In this document: positions 17,828-26,317 of the stretch, in pieces
Layout: every line of letters begins with the position of its first letter
Numbering within the stretch: the first letter of the stretch is position 1
NCBI RefSeq assembly: GCF_007665395.1
Contig: NZ_VDND01000005.1
Coordinates: forward strand, 248,001 to 312,000
From: Pseudomonas oryzihabitans
GTDB lineage: Bacteria; Pseudomonadota; Gammaproteobacteria; Pseudomonadales; Pseudomonadaceae
Direction: 5' to 3'
Length of the DNA stretch: 64,000 nucleotides
Translations under genes and position numbers: made by a program
Notes under the pieces: model-generated
Told to the model about the DNA's origin: nothing
What the model saw: only the letters and a program-made list of their open reading frames with translations
Databases searched by the model: none

Positions 17828-20575
17828 TCAGTGCGCCTCGTCCCAATTGCCACCCACCCCCGACTCCACCAGCAGCGGCACGTCCAGCTGGCCGGCGCCG
17901 CTCATCAGCGGCAGCAGGCCTTCGCGCAGGCGGTCCACCTGGTCCTCGCGCACCTCCAGCACCAGTTCGTCGTGCACCTGCAGGATCACCCGAGCGTCCA
18001 GCTCCGGGGTCGCCTGCAGCCAGGCGTCCACGGCGATCATGGCGCGCTTGATGATGTCCGCGGCGGTGCCCTGCATGGGCGCGTTGATCGCCGCGCGCTC
18101 GGCGGCGCGTCTCAGGCCCTGGTTCTTGGAGTGGATGTCCGGCAGATACAGCCGGCGCCCGTAGAGGGTCTCCACGTAGCCCTGGTCCACCACCTGGGCG
18201 CGGGTGCGCTCCATGTAGGCCAGCACGCCGGGATAGCGCTGGAAGTAACGGTCGATATAGGCCTGGGCCTCGGCGCGGCCGACGCCGATCTGCTTGGCCA
18301 GGCCGAAGGCGCTCATGCCATAGATCAGGCCGAAGTTGATGGCCTTGGCGCGCCGGCGGTCCTCGTTGCTGACCTCTTCCAGCGGCACGCCCATCACCTC
18401 GGCGGCGGTGGCGCGGTGCACGTCCAGGTCGTTCTGGAAGGCGTGCAGCAGGCCTTCGTCCTGGGCCAGGTGGGCCATGATGCGCAGCTCGATCTGCGAA
18501 TAGTCCGCCGCCAGCAGGCGATAGCCCTTGGGCGCGACGAAGGCCTGGCGGATGCGTCGGCCCTCGGCGGTACGGATCGGGATGTTCTGCAGGTTCGGGT
18601 CGCTGGACGACAGCCGGCCGGTCGCCGTCACCGCCTGGTGATAGCTGGTGTGGATGCGCCCGGTGCGCGGATTGATCTGCTGCGGCAGCTTGTCGGTGTA
18701 GGTGCTCTTGAGCTTGCTCATCTGCCGGTACTGCATCAGCACCTTGGGCAGCGGGAAGTCCTGGTCGGCCAGTTCCTGCAGCACCGCCTCGGCGGTGGAG
18801 GGCTGGCCCGAGGCGGTCTTGCTGACCACCGGCAGGCCTAGCTTGACGAAGAGGATCTCGCCCAGCTGCTTGGGCGAACCCAGGTTGAATTCCTGGCCGG
18901 CCAGTTCATAGGCCTCCTTTTCCAGGGCGATCATCTTCTCGCCCAGCTCGCGGCTCTGCACCCCGAGCAGCGCCGAATCCACCAGGGCGCCATTGCGCTC
19001 GATGCGCGCCAGCGCCGGCACCAGCGGCATCTCGATGTCGCGCAGCACCGCCGCCAGGCCCGGCACGGCCTCCAGCTGGGGCCAGAGGGTCTGGTGCAGG
19101 CGCAGGGTGACGTCGGCATCCTCGGCGGCATAGGGCCCGGCCTGCTCGATGGCGATCTGGTCGAAGGTCAGCTGCTTGGCGCCCTTGCCGGCGATGTCTT
19201 CAAAACGGATGGTGCTGTGGCCGAGGTACTTGAGCGCCAGGCTGTCCATGTCATGGCGGGTGGCGGTGGCGTCCAGCACATAGGATTCGAGCATGGTGTC
19301 GAAGGCGATGCCCTGGATACGGATGTCATAGCGATCCAGCACATTGAGGTCGTACTTGCCGTGCTGCATGACCTTGAGCTTGGCCGGGTCTTCCAGCAGC
19401 GGCTTGAGCGCCGCCAGTACCGGCTCCAGCGCCAGCTGGGTCGGCGCGCCCATGTAGCTGTGGGCCAGGGGCACGTAGGCGGCCTGGCCCGGCGCCACGG
19501 CGAAGGACAGCCCCACCAGTTCGGCGCGCTGGGCGTCGATGCTGGTGGTCTCGGTGTCGAAGGCGAAGCAGTCGGCGGCCTGCAGCCGCGCCAGCCAGGC
19601 GTCGAAATCGGCCTGCTCCAGCACGGTGTCGTAGTGGGTTTCCACCTGGGTGGTGGCGGCATCCTCGGCCAGCGGCAGGGGCGCGCCCTGGCGCTTGGTG
19701 TCGCGGATCAGGTCATCCAGCCAGGACTTGAATTCCAGCTCCTGGTAGAGCGCCATCAGGGCTTCCACATGGGGCTCGCCGACAGTGAGCTCCTCGAAGG
19801 TCAGCTCCAGCGGCACGTCCAGCTTGATGGTGGCCAGCTGGTAGGAGAGGTAGGCCTGCTCACGGTGCTGGTCCAGCTTGGCGGCCAGCGACTTGGCGCC
19901 GCGCAGGGGCAGGGCGGCCACCGCCTCCAGGTTGGCATAGAGGACATCCAGACCACCGCCGATGCCGTTGAGCAGGCCGGCGGCGGTCTTCTCGCCCACC
20001 CCGGGGACCCCGGGGATGTTGTCGATCTTGTCGCCCATTAGCGCCAGGTAGTCGATGATCAACTCCGGACCCACGCCGAACTTGGTCTTCACCCCTTCCA
20101 CGTCCAGCACGCTGCCGCTCATGGTGTTGACCAGGGTGACATAGGGGCAGACCAGCTGGGCCATGTCCTTGTCGCCGGTGGAGATCACCACCGGGCGCTC
20201 GGCGCTGGCGCAATGGCGGGCGAGGGTGCCGATGACGTCGTCGGCTTCCACCCCTTCGACCGCCAGCAGCGGCAGGCCCAGGGCGCGGATGCAGGCGTGC
20301 AGCGGCTCGACCTGGCCGCGCAGGTCGTCGGGCATGGCCGGGCGCTGGGCCTTGTAGTCGGCGAAGAGTTCGTCGCGGAAGGTAGGGCCCTTGGCGTCGA
20401 AGACCACGGCGAAGAGGCTGTCCGGGTACTGGCGGCGCAGCGAGAGCAGCATGTTCAGCACGCCCTTCACCGCGCCGGTCGGCTTGCCGGTGGAGGTCAT
20501 CAGCGGCGGCAGGGCGTGGAAGGCGCGGTAGAGGTAGGAGGAACCGTCCACCAGGACGAGAGGGGCGTGGCTCAT
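17828..20575 (-). CDS. polA: DNA polymerase I
   Basis: A 915-residue full-length PolA. The 5'-3' exonuclease domain occupies about 1-290; the 3'-5' proofreading domain begins with FDTETT near 337 and keeps its catalytic acids; the polymerase domain carries motif A DYSQIELR near 692, motif B RRRAKAINFGLIYG near 740 and motif C QVHDELVLEV near 871. It fills gaps in repair and removes Okazaki RNA primers. Divergently paired with the DUF2782 gene and thrB, as in other pseudomonads. Confidence 0.98.
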   Translation of the reverse strand: MSHAPLVLVDGSSYLYRAFHALPPLMTSTGKPTGAVKGVLNMLLSLRRQYPDSLFAVVFDAKGPTFRDELFADYKAQRPAMPDDLRGQVEPLHACIRALGLPLLAVEGVEADDVIGTLARHCASAERPVVISTGDKDMAQLVCPYVTLVNTMSGSVLDVEGVKTKFGVGPELIIDYLALMGDKIDNIPGVPGVGEKTAAGLLNGIGGGLDVLYANLEAVAALPLRGAKSLAAKLDQHREQAYLSYQLATIKLDVPLELTFEELTVGEPHVEALMALYQELEFKSWLDDLIRDTKRQGAPLPLAEDAATTQVETHYDTVLEQADFDAWLARLQAADCFAFDTETTSIDAQRAELVGLSFAVAPGQAAYVPLAHSYMGAPTQLALEPVLAALKPLLEDPAKLKVMQHGKYDLNVLDRYDIRIQGIAFDTMLESYVLDATATRHDMDSLALKYLGHSTIRFEDIAGKGAKQLTFDQIAIEQAGPYAAEDADVTLRLHQTLWPQLEAVPGLAAVLRDIEMPLVPALARIERNGALVDSALLGVQSRELGEKMIALEKEAYELAGQEFNLGSPKQLGEILFVKLGLPVVSKTASGQPSTAEAVLQELADQDFPLPKVLMQYRQMSKLKSTYTDKLPQQINPRTGRIHTSYHQAVTATGRLSSSDPNLQNIPIRTAEGRRIRQAFVAPKGYRLLAADYSQIELRIMAHLAQDEGLLHAFQNDLDVHRATAAEVMGVPLEEVSNEDRRRAKAINFGLIYGMSAFGLAKQIGVGRAEAQAYIDRYFQRYPGVLAYMERTRAQVVDQGYVETLYGRRLYLPDIHSKNQGLRRAAERAAINAPMQGTAADIIKRAMIAVDAWLQATPELDARVILQVHDELVLEVREDQVDRLREGLLPLMSGAGQLDVPLLVESGVGGNWDEAH

Positions 20576-20686
20576 GGTCTGGACCTTTGTCGTGGCGTGT
20601 GCGGCGTCTGTCCGGCCAGTCTCGACGACGGCAAGGCCGGGTTCTAGAATCGACCACTCGCTCCGTTCAAAAGGTCAAAGGTTACC

Positions 20687-20977
20687 ATGGGTGCTCGTCG
20701 CTTCCTCCTCGCCGCTCTGCTGCTGGCCCCGCTGGTGCAGGCCGCGGAACCGCTGCCGCCCGGGGAAAAGCCCTTGCCTGACGAGATCAAGGTGATCCGC
20801 TACCAGGCCGGCGAGCAGACCATCGAGGAGACGCGCATCCGCGGCGTGCTGCAGTCCACCCGGGTCATTCCCAAGCATGGCGCGCCCTACGAGCTGGTGC
20901 CCGCCGACGGCAGCAGCACCGCCGCCAACGACAAGCCGACGCTGCACGTCCCCAGCTGGCGGCTGTTCAGCTGGTAG
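20687..20977 (+). CDS. DUF2782 small exported protein
   Basis: A 96-residue protein with a signal peptide (cleavage near VQA-AEP at about residue 19) and a DUF2782 core containing IKVIRYQAGEQTIEE and VIPKHGAPYELVP. Function unknown. It lies between polA and thrB in many pseudomonads, so its location is typical. A possible -10 box TAGAAT is at 20645-20650 in the 111-base divergent gap to polA. Confidence 0.85.
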   Translation: MGARRFLLAALLLAPLVQAAEPLPPGEKPLPDEIKVIRYQAGEQTIEETRIRGVLQSTRVIPKHGAPYELVPADGSSTAANDKPTLHVPSWRLFSW

Positions 20978-21039
20978 GCGCAAGGCGCCTGGACCGGTAA
21001 ACTGCGCGCCGCTCGCACATTCTCCCGCCAGGCCCCGTC

Positions 21040-21993
21040 ATGTCCGTCTTCACGCCCCTCGATCGTCCTACCCTCGAAGCCTTCCTGGCGCCCTATGGCC
21101 TGGGCCGGCTGCGGGATTTCCGGGGCATCGCCGAGGGGTCGGAAAACACCAACTACTTCATCAGCCTGGAAGGTGGCGAATTCGTCCTGACCCTGGTGGA
21201 GCGCGGCCCGGTGGCGGAGATGCCGTTCTTCATCGAGCTGCTCGACGTCCTCCACGACGCCGACCTGCCGGTGCCCTATGCGGTGCGCACCCAGGATGGC
21301 CAGGCCCTGCGCCAGCTGGCCGGCAAGCCGGCGCTGTTGCAGCCGCGCCTGGCCGGGCGCCACGAGCGCACGCCCAATCCCCATCACTGCGGCGAAGTCG
21401 GCCACCTGCTGGGCCATCTGCATCGGGCTACCGCGGCGGAAAAACGCATCGAGCGCGCCAGCGATCGCGGCCTGGCCTGGATGCTGGCCGAGGGCGAGCG
21501 CCTGGCGCCGACCCTGGACGCGACCGCCCGGCCGTTGCTGGAACGCACCCTGGCGGAGATTCGCAGCCTGCTGGCCGAGCAGCCGCCGCTGCCCGAGGCC
21601 AACCTGCACGGCGATCTGTTCCGCGACAACGTGATGTTCGACGGCCCGCGGCTGTCGGGCGTCATCGACTTCTACAACGCCAGCTCGGGCTGGATGCTCT
21701 ATGACCTCGCCATCACGGTGAACGACTGGTGCTCCACCGAGGCCGGTGCCCTGGACCTGCCGCGGGCCCGGGCACTGCTGGCGGCCTATGCCGCCGACCG
21801 CCACTTCACGCCGCGCGAAGCCGAGCTGTGGCCCGTGCTGCTGCGCGTCGCCTGCGTACGCTTCTGGCTGTCACGACTGATCGCCGCCCAGGCCTTCGCC
21901 GGGCAGGATGTGCTGATCCACGATCCGGCCGAATTCCAGCAGCGCCTGGCGGCGCGTCAGCAGGCCGTGCTGGAATTGCCGCTGACCCTGTGA
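21040..21993 (+). CDS. thrB: Homoserine kinase (ThrB, aminoglycoside-phosphotransferase fold)
   Basis: A 317-residue homoserine kinase of the APH-like type found in pseudomonads, not the GHMP type of E. coli. The catalytic loop NLHGDLFRDN starts at 188 and the Mg-binding GVIDFYNA lies near 207. It phosphorylates homoserine in threonine synthesis. Its length and its place 62 bases after the DUF2782 gene match the Pseudomonas arrangement. Confidence 0.95.
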   Translation: MSVFTPLDRPTLEAFLAPYGLGRLRDFRGIAEGSENTNYFISLEGGEFVLTLVERGPVAEMPFFIELLDVLHDADLPVPYAVRTQDGQALRQLAGKPALLQPRLAGRHERTPNPHHCGEVGHLLGHLHRATAAEKRIERASDRGLAWMLAEGERLAPTLDATARPLLERTLAEIRSLLAEQPPLPEANLHGDLFRDNVMFDGPRLSGVIDFYNASSGWMLYDLAITVNDWCSTEAGALDLPRARALLAAYAADRHFTPREAELWPVLLRVACVRFWLSRLIAAQAFAGQDVLIHDPAEFQQRLAARQQAVLELPLTL

Positions 21994-21998
21994 TCCGT

Positions 21999-22014
21999 GG
22001 TTCCACGTGGAACC
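21999..22014. other. Candidate parS site (ParB-binding centromere sequence)
   Basis: GGTTCCACGTGGAACC is a perfect 16-base palindrome in the short gap between the convergent thrB and csgH genes. Its inner 14 bases, GTTCCACGTGGAAC, match the Pseudomonas parS core (TGTTCCACGTGGAACA); only the outermost base on each side differs. In P. aeruginosa polA-thrB lie close to oriC, where parS sites cluster. It could also serve as a hairpin, but no T-run follows on either strand. Confidence 0.65.
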
Positions 22015-22025
22015 TCGCCGCCGAG

Positions 22026-22358
22026 CTACAGCTGTAACCGTCGCTCGATGGCGGGTCGCGCCTGGCCTTGCCGCTGCCAACTCAGCGTCGCCTTGATCAG
22101 GCTGCCTGGCGCCGCGCCCAGGCGCGTGGTGACCGGGCAGCCTTCACCCCTGGCCTCGCCGGCCTGGCGGGTGCGGGCGATGCCCCCGGGCCCGCGCAAT
22201 TCGATGCTGAGTTCGTAGCGCAGGGGCGCGTCTTCGCCGGCGAAGCACAGCTGTACCCGAGCCCCTGTCGGCAGCGCCGTCACGTCGAGGCTGGCGCTGG
22301 CCGCGGCACCTCCCGCCAGGGGCAGGAGGGCCGCGAGCAGCCAGGCGGCGCGCGTCAC
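22026..22358 (-). CDS. csgH: CsgH-like curli chaperone
   Basis: A 110-residue secreted protein with a signal peptide (to about residue 22), a two-cysteine core (CFAG and EGCPV) and a predicted beta-sandwich. It matches the CsgH type, a periplasmic inhibitor that keeps curlin from polymerising early. It starts at GTG 22356-22358, overlapping the csgA stop (GTGA), so it is translationally coupled to the fibre subunit. Short and divergent, so the assignment rests partly on context. Confidence 0.75.
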   Translation of the reverse strand: MTRAAWLLAALLPLAGGAAASASLDVTALPTGARVQLCFAGEDAPLRYELSIELRGPGGIARTRQAGEARGEGCPVTTRLGAAPGSLIKATLSWQRQGQARPAIERRLQL

Positions 22359-23275
22359 CGCTGGTTGATGGTGGCGCTGTTGCCGAAGCCGCTCTGCGTG
22401 ATTTGCGCGCTGTCGTTGAAGCCGTTGAAGTTGGCCGAGGTCTGCAGGATGCTCGCGCGGTTGCTGTCGCCGACCTGGCTGACGCTGGCCGTGCTGATGG
22501 CGCTGGTGACGTCGAGTCGCGCCTCGTTCCCGTTGCCGGTCTGGACGATGCTGGTCTGGTTGCTGTCGCCCTGGACGGTGACGCTGGCCAGGTTGTCGTC
22601 GCCGGTGGAGCTGCCGCTGAAGCGGTTGCCGCGGCCGGCCTGGTCGACGTTCAGGGTGTTGCGATTGCCGTCCTGGGTGAAGGTCAGTTCGTTGAACTTG
22701 CCGGAGGAGAGCACCGTGGCGGCATTGGCCTGGCCACGCTGGGTCAGTTCCACGGTGTCGACCGAGTAGCCCTGCTGGGTCAGGTCGATGCGGTTGTCGG
22801 TGCCGGACTGGGCGAGAGTGGCCGTCACGGCATCGCCGCTCTGATCGACGCGTACCTGGTTGTTGTCGCCGTTCTGCTCCAGGGTCAGCTGGGCGCTGGA
22901 GGCCGACTGGACCAGGGTGCCGCTGTTGCTGCCCACGGAAGTGAGGGTGGCCTGGTTGCCGAAGCCGTCCTGGGTCAGGGTATGGACGCTGCTGCCGCCT
23001 TCCTGGCGCAGACTCGCCACGTTGCCCTGGGCGTAGCCGTAGACGTCGCCGCCCTGGGTGATGGTGGCGCTGCTGGCGCCGGTCTGGACCACGCTGATCT
23101 GGTTGCTCTCGCCTTGCAGCTGATAGAGGGCGGCGCTGTTACCGGGGCCGCTCTGGTCCAGGGTGATCGTGCCGCTGTTGCCGTCCTGCTGGACGGTGGC
23201 GGTGCTGTTCTGGGCGAGGGCGTTGGCGGCCACGAGGGCCAGCGTCAGGGCGGCCAGGGGCCTGAGTAGAAACAT
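22355..23275 (-). CDS. csgA: Major curlin CsgA-like amyloid subunit, long form
   Basis: A 306-residue secreted amyloid protein. After a 22-residue signal peptide (ending ANALAQ) it consists of about eleven imperfect repeats with Gln, Gly and Asn at fixed positions (for example QDGFGNQATLT, QNGDNNQVRVDQSG, QTGNGNEARL), as in E. coli CsgA, which is half this size with five repeats. It is secreted through CsgG and nucleated by CsgB. The ATG at 23273-23275 has GGAG nine bases upstream; an upstream ATG overlapping the csgB stop (23297-23299) would add eight residues but lacks a ribosome-binding site. Confidence 0.9.
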   Translation of the reverse strand: MFLLRPLAALTLALVAANALAQNSTATVQQDGNSGTITLDQSGPGNSAALYQLQGESNQISVVQTGASSATITQGGDVYGYAQGNVASLRQEGGSSVHTLTQDGFGNQATLTSVGSNSGTLVQSASSAQLTLEQNGDNNQVRVDQSGDAVTATLAQSGTDNRIDLTQQGYSVDTVELTQRGQANAATVLSSGKFNELTFTQDGNRNTLNVDQAGRGNRFSGSSTGDDNLASVTVQGDSNQTSIVQTGNGNEARLDVTSAISTASVSQVGDSNRASILQTSANFNGFNDSAQITQSGFGNSATINQR

Positions 23276-23298
23276 CTGTCTGATCTCCATGAGTGCCA

Positions 23299-23760
23299 TC
23301 AGCGGTACTGGCGTACCACCGTGTTCTGGTTGCTTCCGTACTGGACGATGCGGCTGGACAGGCCCGAGCCATGCTGCTCGATGCGGGCGTTGCCCTGGAC
23401 GCCGAGTTGCAGGATGTCGGCCTGGTTGCCGTTGCCGACCTGCTCGATGCGCGCGACGTTGCCATAGCCACCCTGGAGGATGACCGCGCTCAGGTCGCTG
23501 CCGTCCTGCAGCAGGCTGGCTTCCTGGGCGGCACCGCTCTGGACGACCCGAGCGCGCAGCGCGGTGCCACGCTGGTCGATGAGCGCCTGGTTGCCCACGC
23601 CGAACTGGCGGATGGCGGCGTCGCGCTGGGCGGCCGGCAGCTGCCCCAGGTCACCGGTTTCCATGAGGTCGGCGGCCGACGCGCTGGCCCCCAGGCCGAG
23701 CGCCAGGGCGAGGATCACGGCGAGGCCGTGGAAGGGGCTGCGCATGGCTGTCACCGTCAT
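23299..23760 (-). CDS. csgB: Curlin nucleator CsgB
   Basis: A 153-residue secreted protein with a signal peptide (to about residue 29) and five curlin-type repeats such as QFGVGNQALIDQRG, QVGNGNQADILQLG and QHGSGLSSRIVQYG. The C-terminal repeat ends in RQYR, the basic tail typical of CsgB that anchors it to the cell surface. Size matches E. coli CsgB (151). It directly precedes csgA. GGAG lies upstream of the chosen ATG. Confidence 0.9.
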   Translation of the reverse strand: MTVTAMRSPFHGLAVILALALGLGASASAADLMETGDLGQLPAAQRDAAIRQFGVGNQALIDQRGTALRARVVQSGAAQEASLLQDGSDLSAVILQGGYGNVARIEQVGNGNQADILQLGVQGNARIEQHGSGLSSRIVQYGSNQNTVVRQYR

Positions 23761-23852
23761 TGCGTGGATTCTCCGCGAAGCATTGTCCGGAGCCGCCTGG
23801 CCCATCGCTATCGCTCCAGGGAGCGAAACCCGCTCGACGCCAGGCTTAAGCC

Positions 23853-24701
23853 CTAGCGCCGGGTCGGCTCCAGGTACTTGGTCAGCGCCGGATCGCGCGG
23901 ATCGCGGCCGTCGGCCACCAGCCACAGGCGCCGCTCCACGCCCTGGGCGACCAGATGGGCGACCGCCGCCTCGATGGCCGAGAGCACGCACAGCTGCGCC
24001 GGTTCGTTGGTGGTGTAGCCGGACTCGGCTTCGAGCAGCTTCTTGAATTCGATGAACTTGAAGACGCCGGCCTGACGGCCGATGGAATAGATGGTCTTGG
24101 AGGTCATGACATTGGCCAGCACCCGGCCGCTGCGGGTGTCGATGGCGCGCAGGTTCACCGTCACCTGGTCCACCCGGTATTCCTCGGACAGGCCGATGCC
24201 CAGGTAGCGCGCCCCTTCGCCGCCGCTGCGCACGTTGGTGTCGTAGGCCACCACGCCGCCTTCCAGTAGCAGGTTGGCCGCCTGCAGCGACGGCAGCGCC
24301 TGCTGCAGGTTTTCCGGCAGGTCCGGCTTGTTCTGGGTGGCGCGGATGATCTTGCGCTCGGTCAGCAGGTTCTGCAGGCCCTCGCGTTCGAGCACCACGA
24401 ACCAGCCGCTGGCCTGCAGGGCGTCCACCAGCATGCTGCCGGCCCCCTGGGTGACGGCGGTGGAGAAGGAGCTGGCCGGATTGGGCTTGTATTGCCCGGT
24501 CTGGTCGCGAAAGCCGTAGACGGCCGCCACCAGCGGCCCCTTGGGCGGCGGCAGCGCCAGCAGGTCGTAGTAGGTGGAGGCGCGCGGCGTCAGGGTCGGC
24601 GCGGCGTTCTGTTCGGCCGGCATGGGATCGCGCACGCAGCCGGTCAGGACGAGGGCGGCGGTCAGGGCCGCCGCCAGGGAAAAGGCGTTCATGGCAGGCA
24701 T
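23853..24701 (-). CDS. csgG: Curli secretion channel lipoprotein CsgG
   Basis: A 282-residue outer-membrane lipoprotein: lipobox LVLTGC with Cys22, followed by the CsgG domain (VAAVYGFRDQTGQYKPN, ERKIIRATQ, GGVVAYDTNVRSGGEGARYLG). Nine subunits form the pore through which curlins leave the cell. A second ATG three codons in is an equally possible start. It lies six bases after csgF. Confidence 0.95.
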   Translation of the reverse strand: MPAMNAFSLAAALTAALVLTGCVRDPMPAEQNAAPTLTPRASTYYDLLALPPPKGPLVAAVYGFRDQTGQYKPNPASSFSTAVTQGAGSMLVDALQASGWFVVLEREGLQNLLTERKIIRATQNKPDLPENLQQALPSLQAANLLLEGGVVAYDTNVRSGGEGARYLGIGLSEEYRVDQVTVNLRAIDTRSGRVLANVMTSKTIYSIGRQAGVFKFIEFKKLLEAESGYTTNEPAQLCVLSAIEAAVAHLVAQGVERRLWLVADGRDPRDPALTKYLEPTRR

Positions 24702-24707
24702 CCGTGC

Positions 24708-25115
24708 TCAGGGTTGGTTGAAGCCGTTGACGGAGATTTCCGAAATCTCCCCGGTGCCGCGGTCGGTGATCTGTACCGTGAGGTTGCCGGAATCGTCGAC
24801 GATATTGACGATGAACTGGTCGGTGGAGAGCGTGCCCGAGTTGCCGTCCTTGATGTCGGTCAGCACCTGGGACAGCAACCGCGATTCCAGCTGGCTGGTG
24901 AAGCGCTCCAGTGGTGACTGGCTGCTGGCACTGCTGCGCAGGTCCGGATCCTTGTGGCGATCCTGGGCGGTGGCGTTGTTCAGCAGGTAGCTGCCGTTGA
25001 GCGGATTGCCACCGAAGGACGGGTTCACCGGGGTGTAGACCAGCTCGGTCGCGGTGGCCGAGGCGATTCCCAGGATCCAGAGCAGTGGCAGGGCCTGCCA
25101 GGCGTGCGCGGTCAT
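24708..25115 (-). CDS. csgF: Curli assembly factor CsgF
   Basis: A 135-residue secreted protein with a signal peptide of about 22 residues and the CsgF core: LVYTPVNPSFGGNP just after cleavage is the part that plugs into the CsgG pore, and SQVLTDIKDGNSGTLST leads to the C-terminal domain. It couples export to nucleation at the cell surface. The ATG overlaps the csgE stop (ATGA). Confidence 0.95.
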   Translation of the reverse strand: MTAHAWQALPLLWILGIASATATELVYTPVNPSFGGNPLNGSYLLNNATAQDRHKDPDLRSSASSQSPLERFTSQLESRLLSQVLTDIKDGNSGTLSTDQFIVNIVDDSGNLTVQITDRGTGEISEISVNGFNQP

Positions 25116-25495
25116 AACTCGTCCCTATCCATGTCGAAAGTGTCCTGCAGCAGGTTTTCCAGGCGGCGCCGGGTGATGCCCTCGTGGACCTGGTCCGCGG
25201 CGGCATAGGCCGCATTCTTGAGTTCGCTGTTGTTCGGCGGAATGAATTGCCGGTAGAGCAGCCGCTGCTCGTACTCGACCCAGACCAGGCTGCCCCAGCG
25301 CGCCGAGGGCCTTTCGCGGACCACCAGGTTGAAGTCTAGGTCGGTGGTGTCGGTGAGGCGGTCGGCGAAATGGCGATAGAAGTCGTGGCCGAAGCGCGAG
25401 ATGGTGTTGTCCACCAGCAGCCCCTGGATGAGGTCGCCGTCGGCCCGCAGCGGTCCGGCCAGCAACAGGCCGAACAGCAGCCAGGCCGCCTTCAT
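25112..25495 (-). CDS. csgE: Curli export specificity factor CsgE
   Basis: A 127-residue periplasmic protein with an N-terminal signal peptide (to about residue 18) and the CsgE signature GLLVDNTISRFGHDFYRHF near 25-43. It caps the CsgG channel and delivers curlin. Overlaps the csgD stop by four bases, within the same operon. Confidence 0.95.
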   Translation of the reverse strand: MKAAWLLFGLLLAGPLRADGDLIQGLLVDNTISRFGHDFYRHFADRLTDTTDLDFNLVVRERPSARWGSLVWVEYEQRLLYRQFIPPNNSELKNAAYAAADQVHEGITRRRLENLLQDTFDMDRDEL

Positions 25496-26118
25496 CCCGG
25501 CAGGTCCTGGCCGGCGTGGAAGCGCAGCGCCGCCTCGGCCCGGTTGGCGGCGCCGGTCTTGCGCAGCAGGTTGTGCATGTGGCTCTTGACGGTATGGGTG
25601 CTCAGGCAGAGCGCCTCGCCGATGGCCGCATTCGACAGGCCACGGCCGACCAGGCGCAGGATCTCCCGCTCGCGGCGGGTCAGGCCATCGGCCGCGCTGC
25701 TGGTGCGCTCCCGCGAGCGGCGCAGTAGGTGCGCCAGGATGGCGCGGGGCAGCCAGTCCTCGCCGGCCAGCAGGGCGCCCAGCCCCTGGAGCAGCTGCTC
25801 GCGGCTGGCCTGGGGCGCGAACACGCCCTGGATGGCGGGAAAGCGTTCGATCCAGGGCAGGGCCTGGTCATGGGTGGCGTTGAGAAAGGCCACCGTCACC
25901 GTCGGCGTCAGGCTTTCCAGCCAGCGCTCGAGGGGTGCCTCCGGCACGCTGCCGAGGTCGACCAGCACCAGGCTGGCCTCGCCGGCCTCATCCAGCGCCT
26001 GGCCGCAGGCCAATTCGATACCGTGGCGTTCTTCCAGGAAGGGTTTGAGCAATTCCGCCAGGAGGACGTTTCCCGTCGTCAGGCGGACCTTGCCCGCCGG
26101 TTCCATGCGCATGTCCAT
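25492..26118 (-). CDS. csgD: LuxR/FixJ-type regulator of the curli operon (CsgD-like)
   Basis: A 208-residue regulator with a degenerate receiver-like N-terminal half and a C-terminal LuxR helix-turn-helix (LTRREREILRLVGRGLSNAA...STHTVKSHMHNLLRKTG, about 144-195). E. coli CsgD has the same layout and drives curli genes. Here the gene heads the operon rather than being divergent. The start chosen (26116-26118) has GAGG nine bases upstream; the frame extends 19 codons further without a ribosome-binding site. The low similarity of the receiver half is usual for CsgD. Confidence 0.85.
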   Translation of the reverse strand: MDMRMEPAGKVRLTTGNVLLAELLKPFLEERHGIELACGQALDEAGEASLVLVDLGSVPEAPLERWLESLTPTVTVAFLNATHDQALPWIERFPAIQGVFAPQASREQLLQGLGALLAGEDWLPRAILAHLLRRSRERTSSAADGLTRREREILRLVGRGLSNAAIGEALCLSTHTVKSHMHNLLRKTGAANRAEAALRFHAGQDLPG

Positions 26119-26317
26119 ATGTGCTGCCTCATCATCCGTTGCGCGAACGCTGAGACAAATCGCGCAGGGCGACAAGAAAAAATTGACCGATTTCCAACGA
26201 CTTGACGGCTCTGTGGACCGCTTGGCAGATTGCCACCAGCTTGGCGTTTCGCTGCTAGCTCCAAGGGCTTAGCTCCAAGGATGGAGCCGCGGCGCCCGGG
26301 GAGGGCGCCGGTCGCGT

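Noticed and set aside
21999..22014. The thrB/csgH palindrome as a bidirectional terminator
   Set aside because: No run of thymines follows on either strand, and the sequence matches parS too well to be explained as a simple hairpin.
23299..25215. A 638-codon minus-strand frame across csgB, csgG and csgF
   Set aside because: Only the last 153 codons are real (csgB). The rest overlaps csgG and csgF in another frame and is Arg/Pro/Gly-rich noise.
26290..26312. Terminator after the SIS-domain gene
   Set aside because: A GC-rich hairpin is present but without a T-run in the minus direction, so it was not listed as a terminator.
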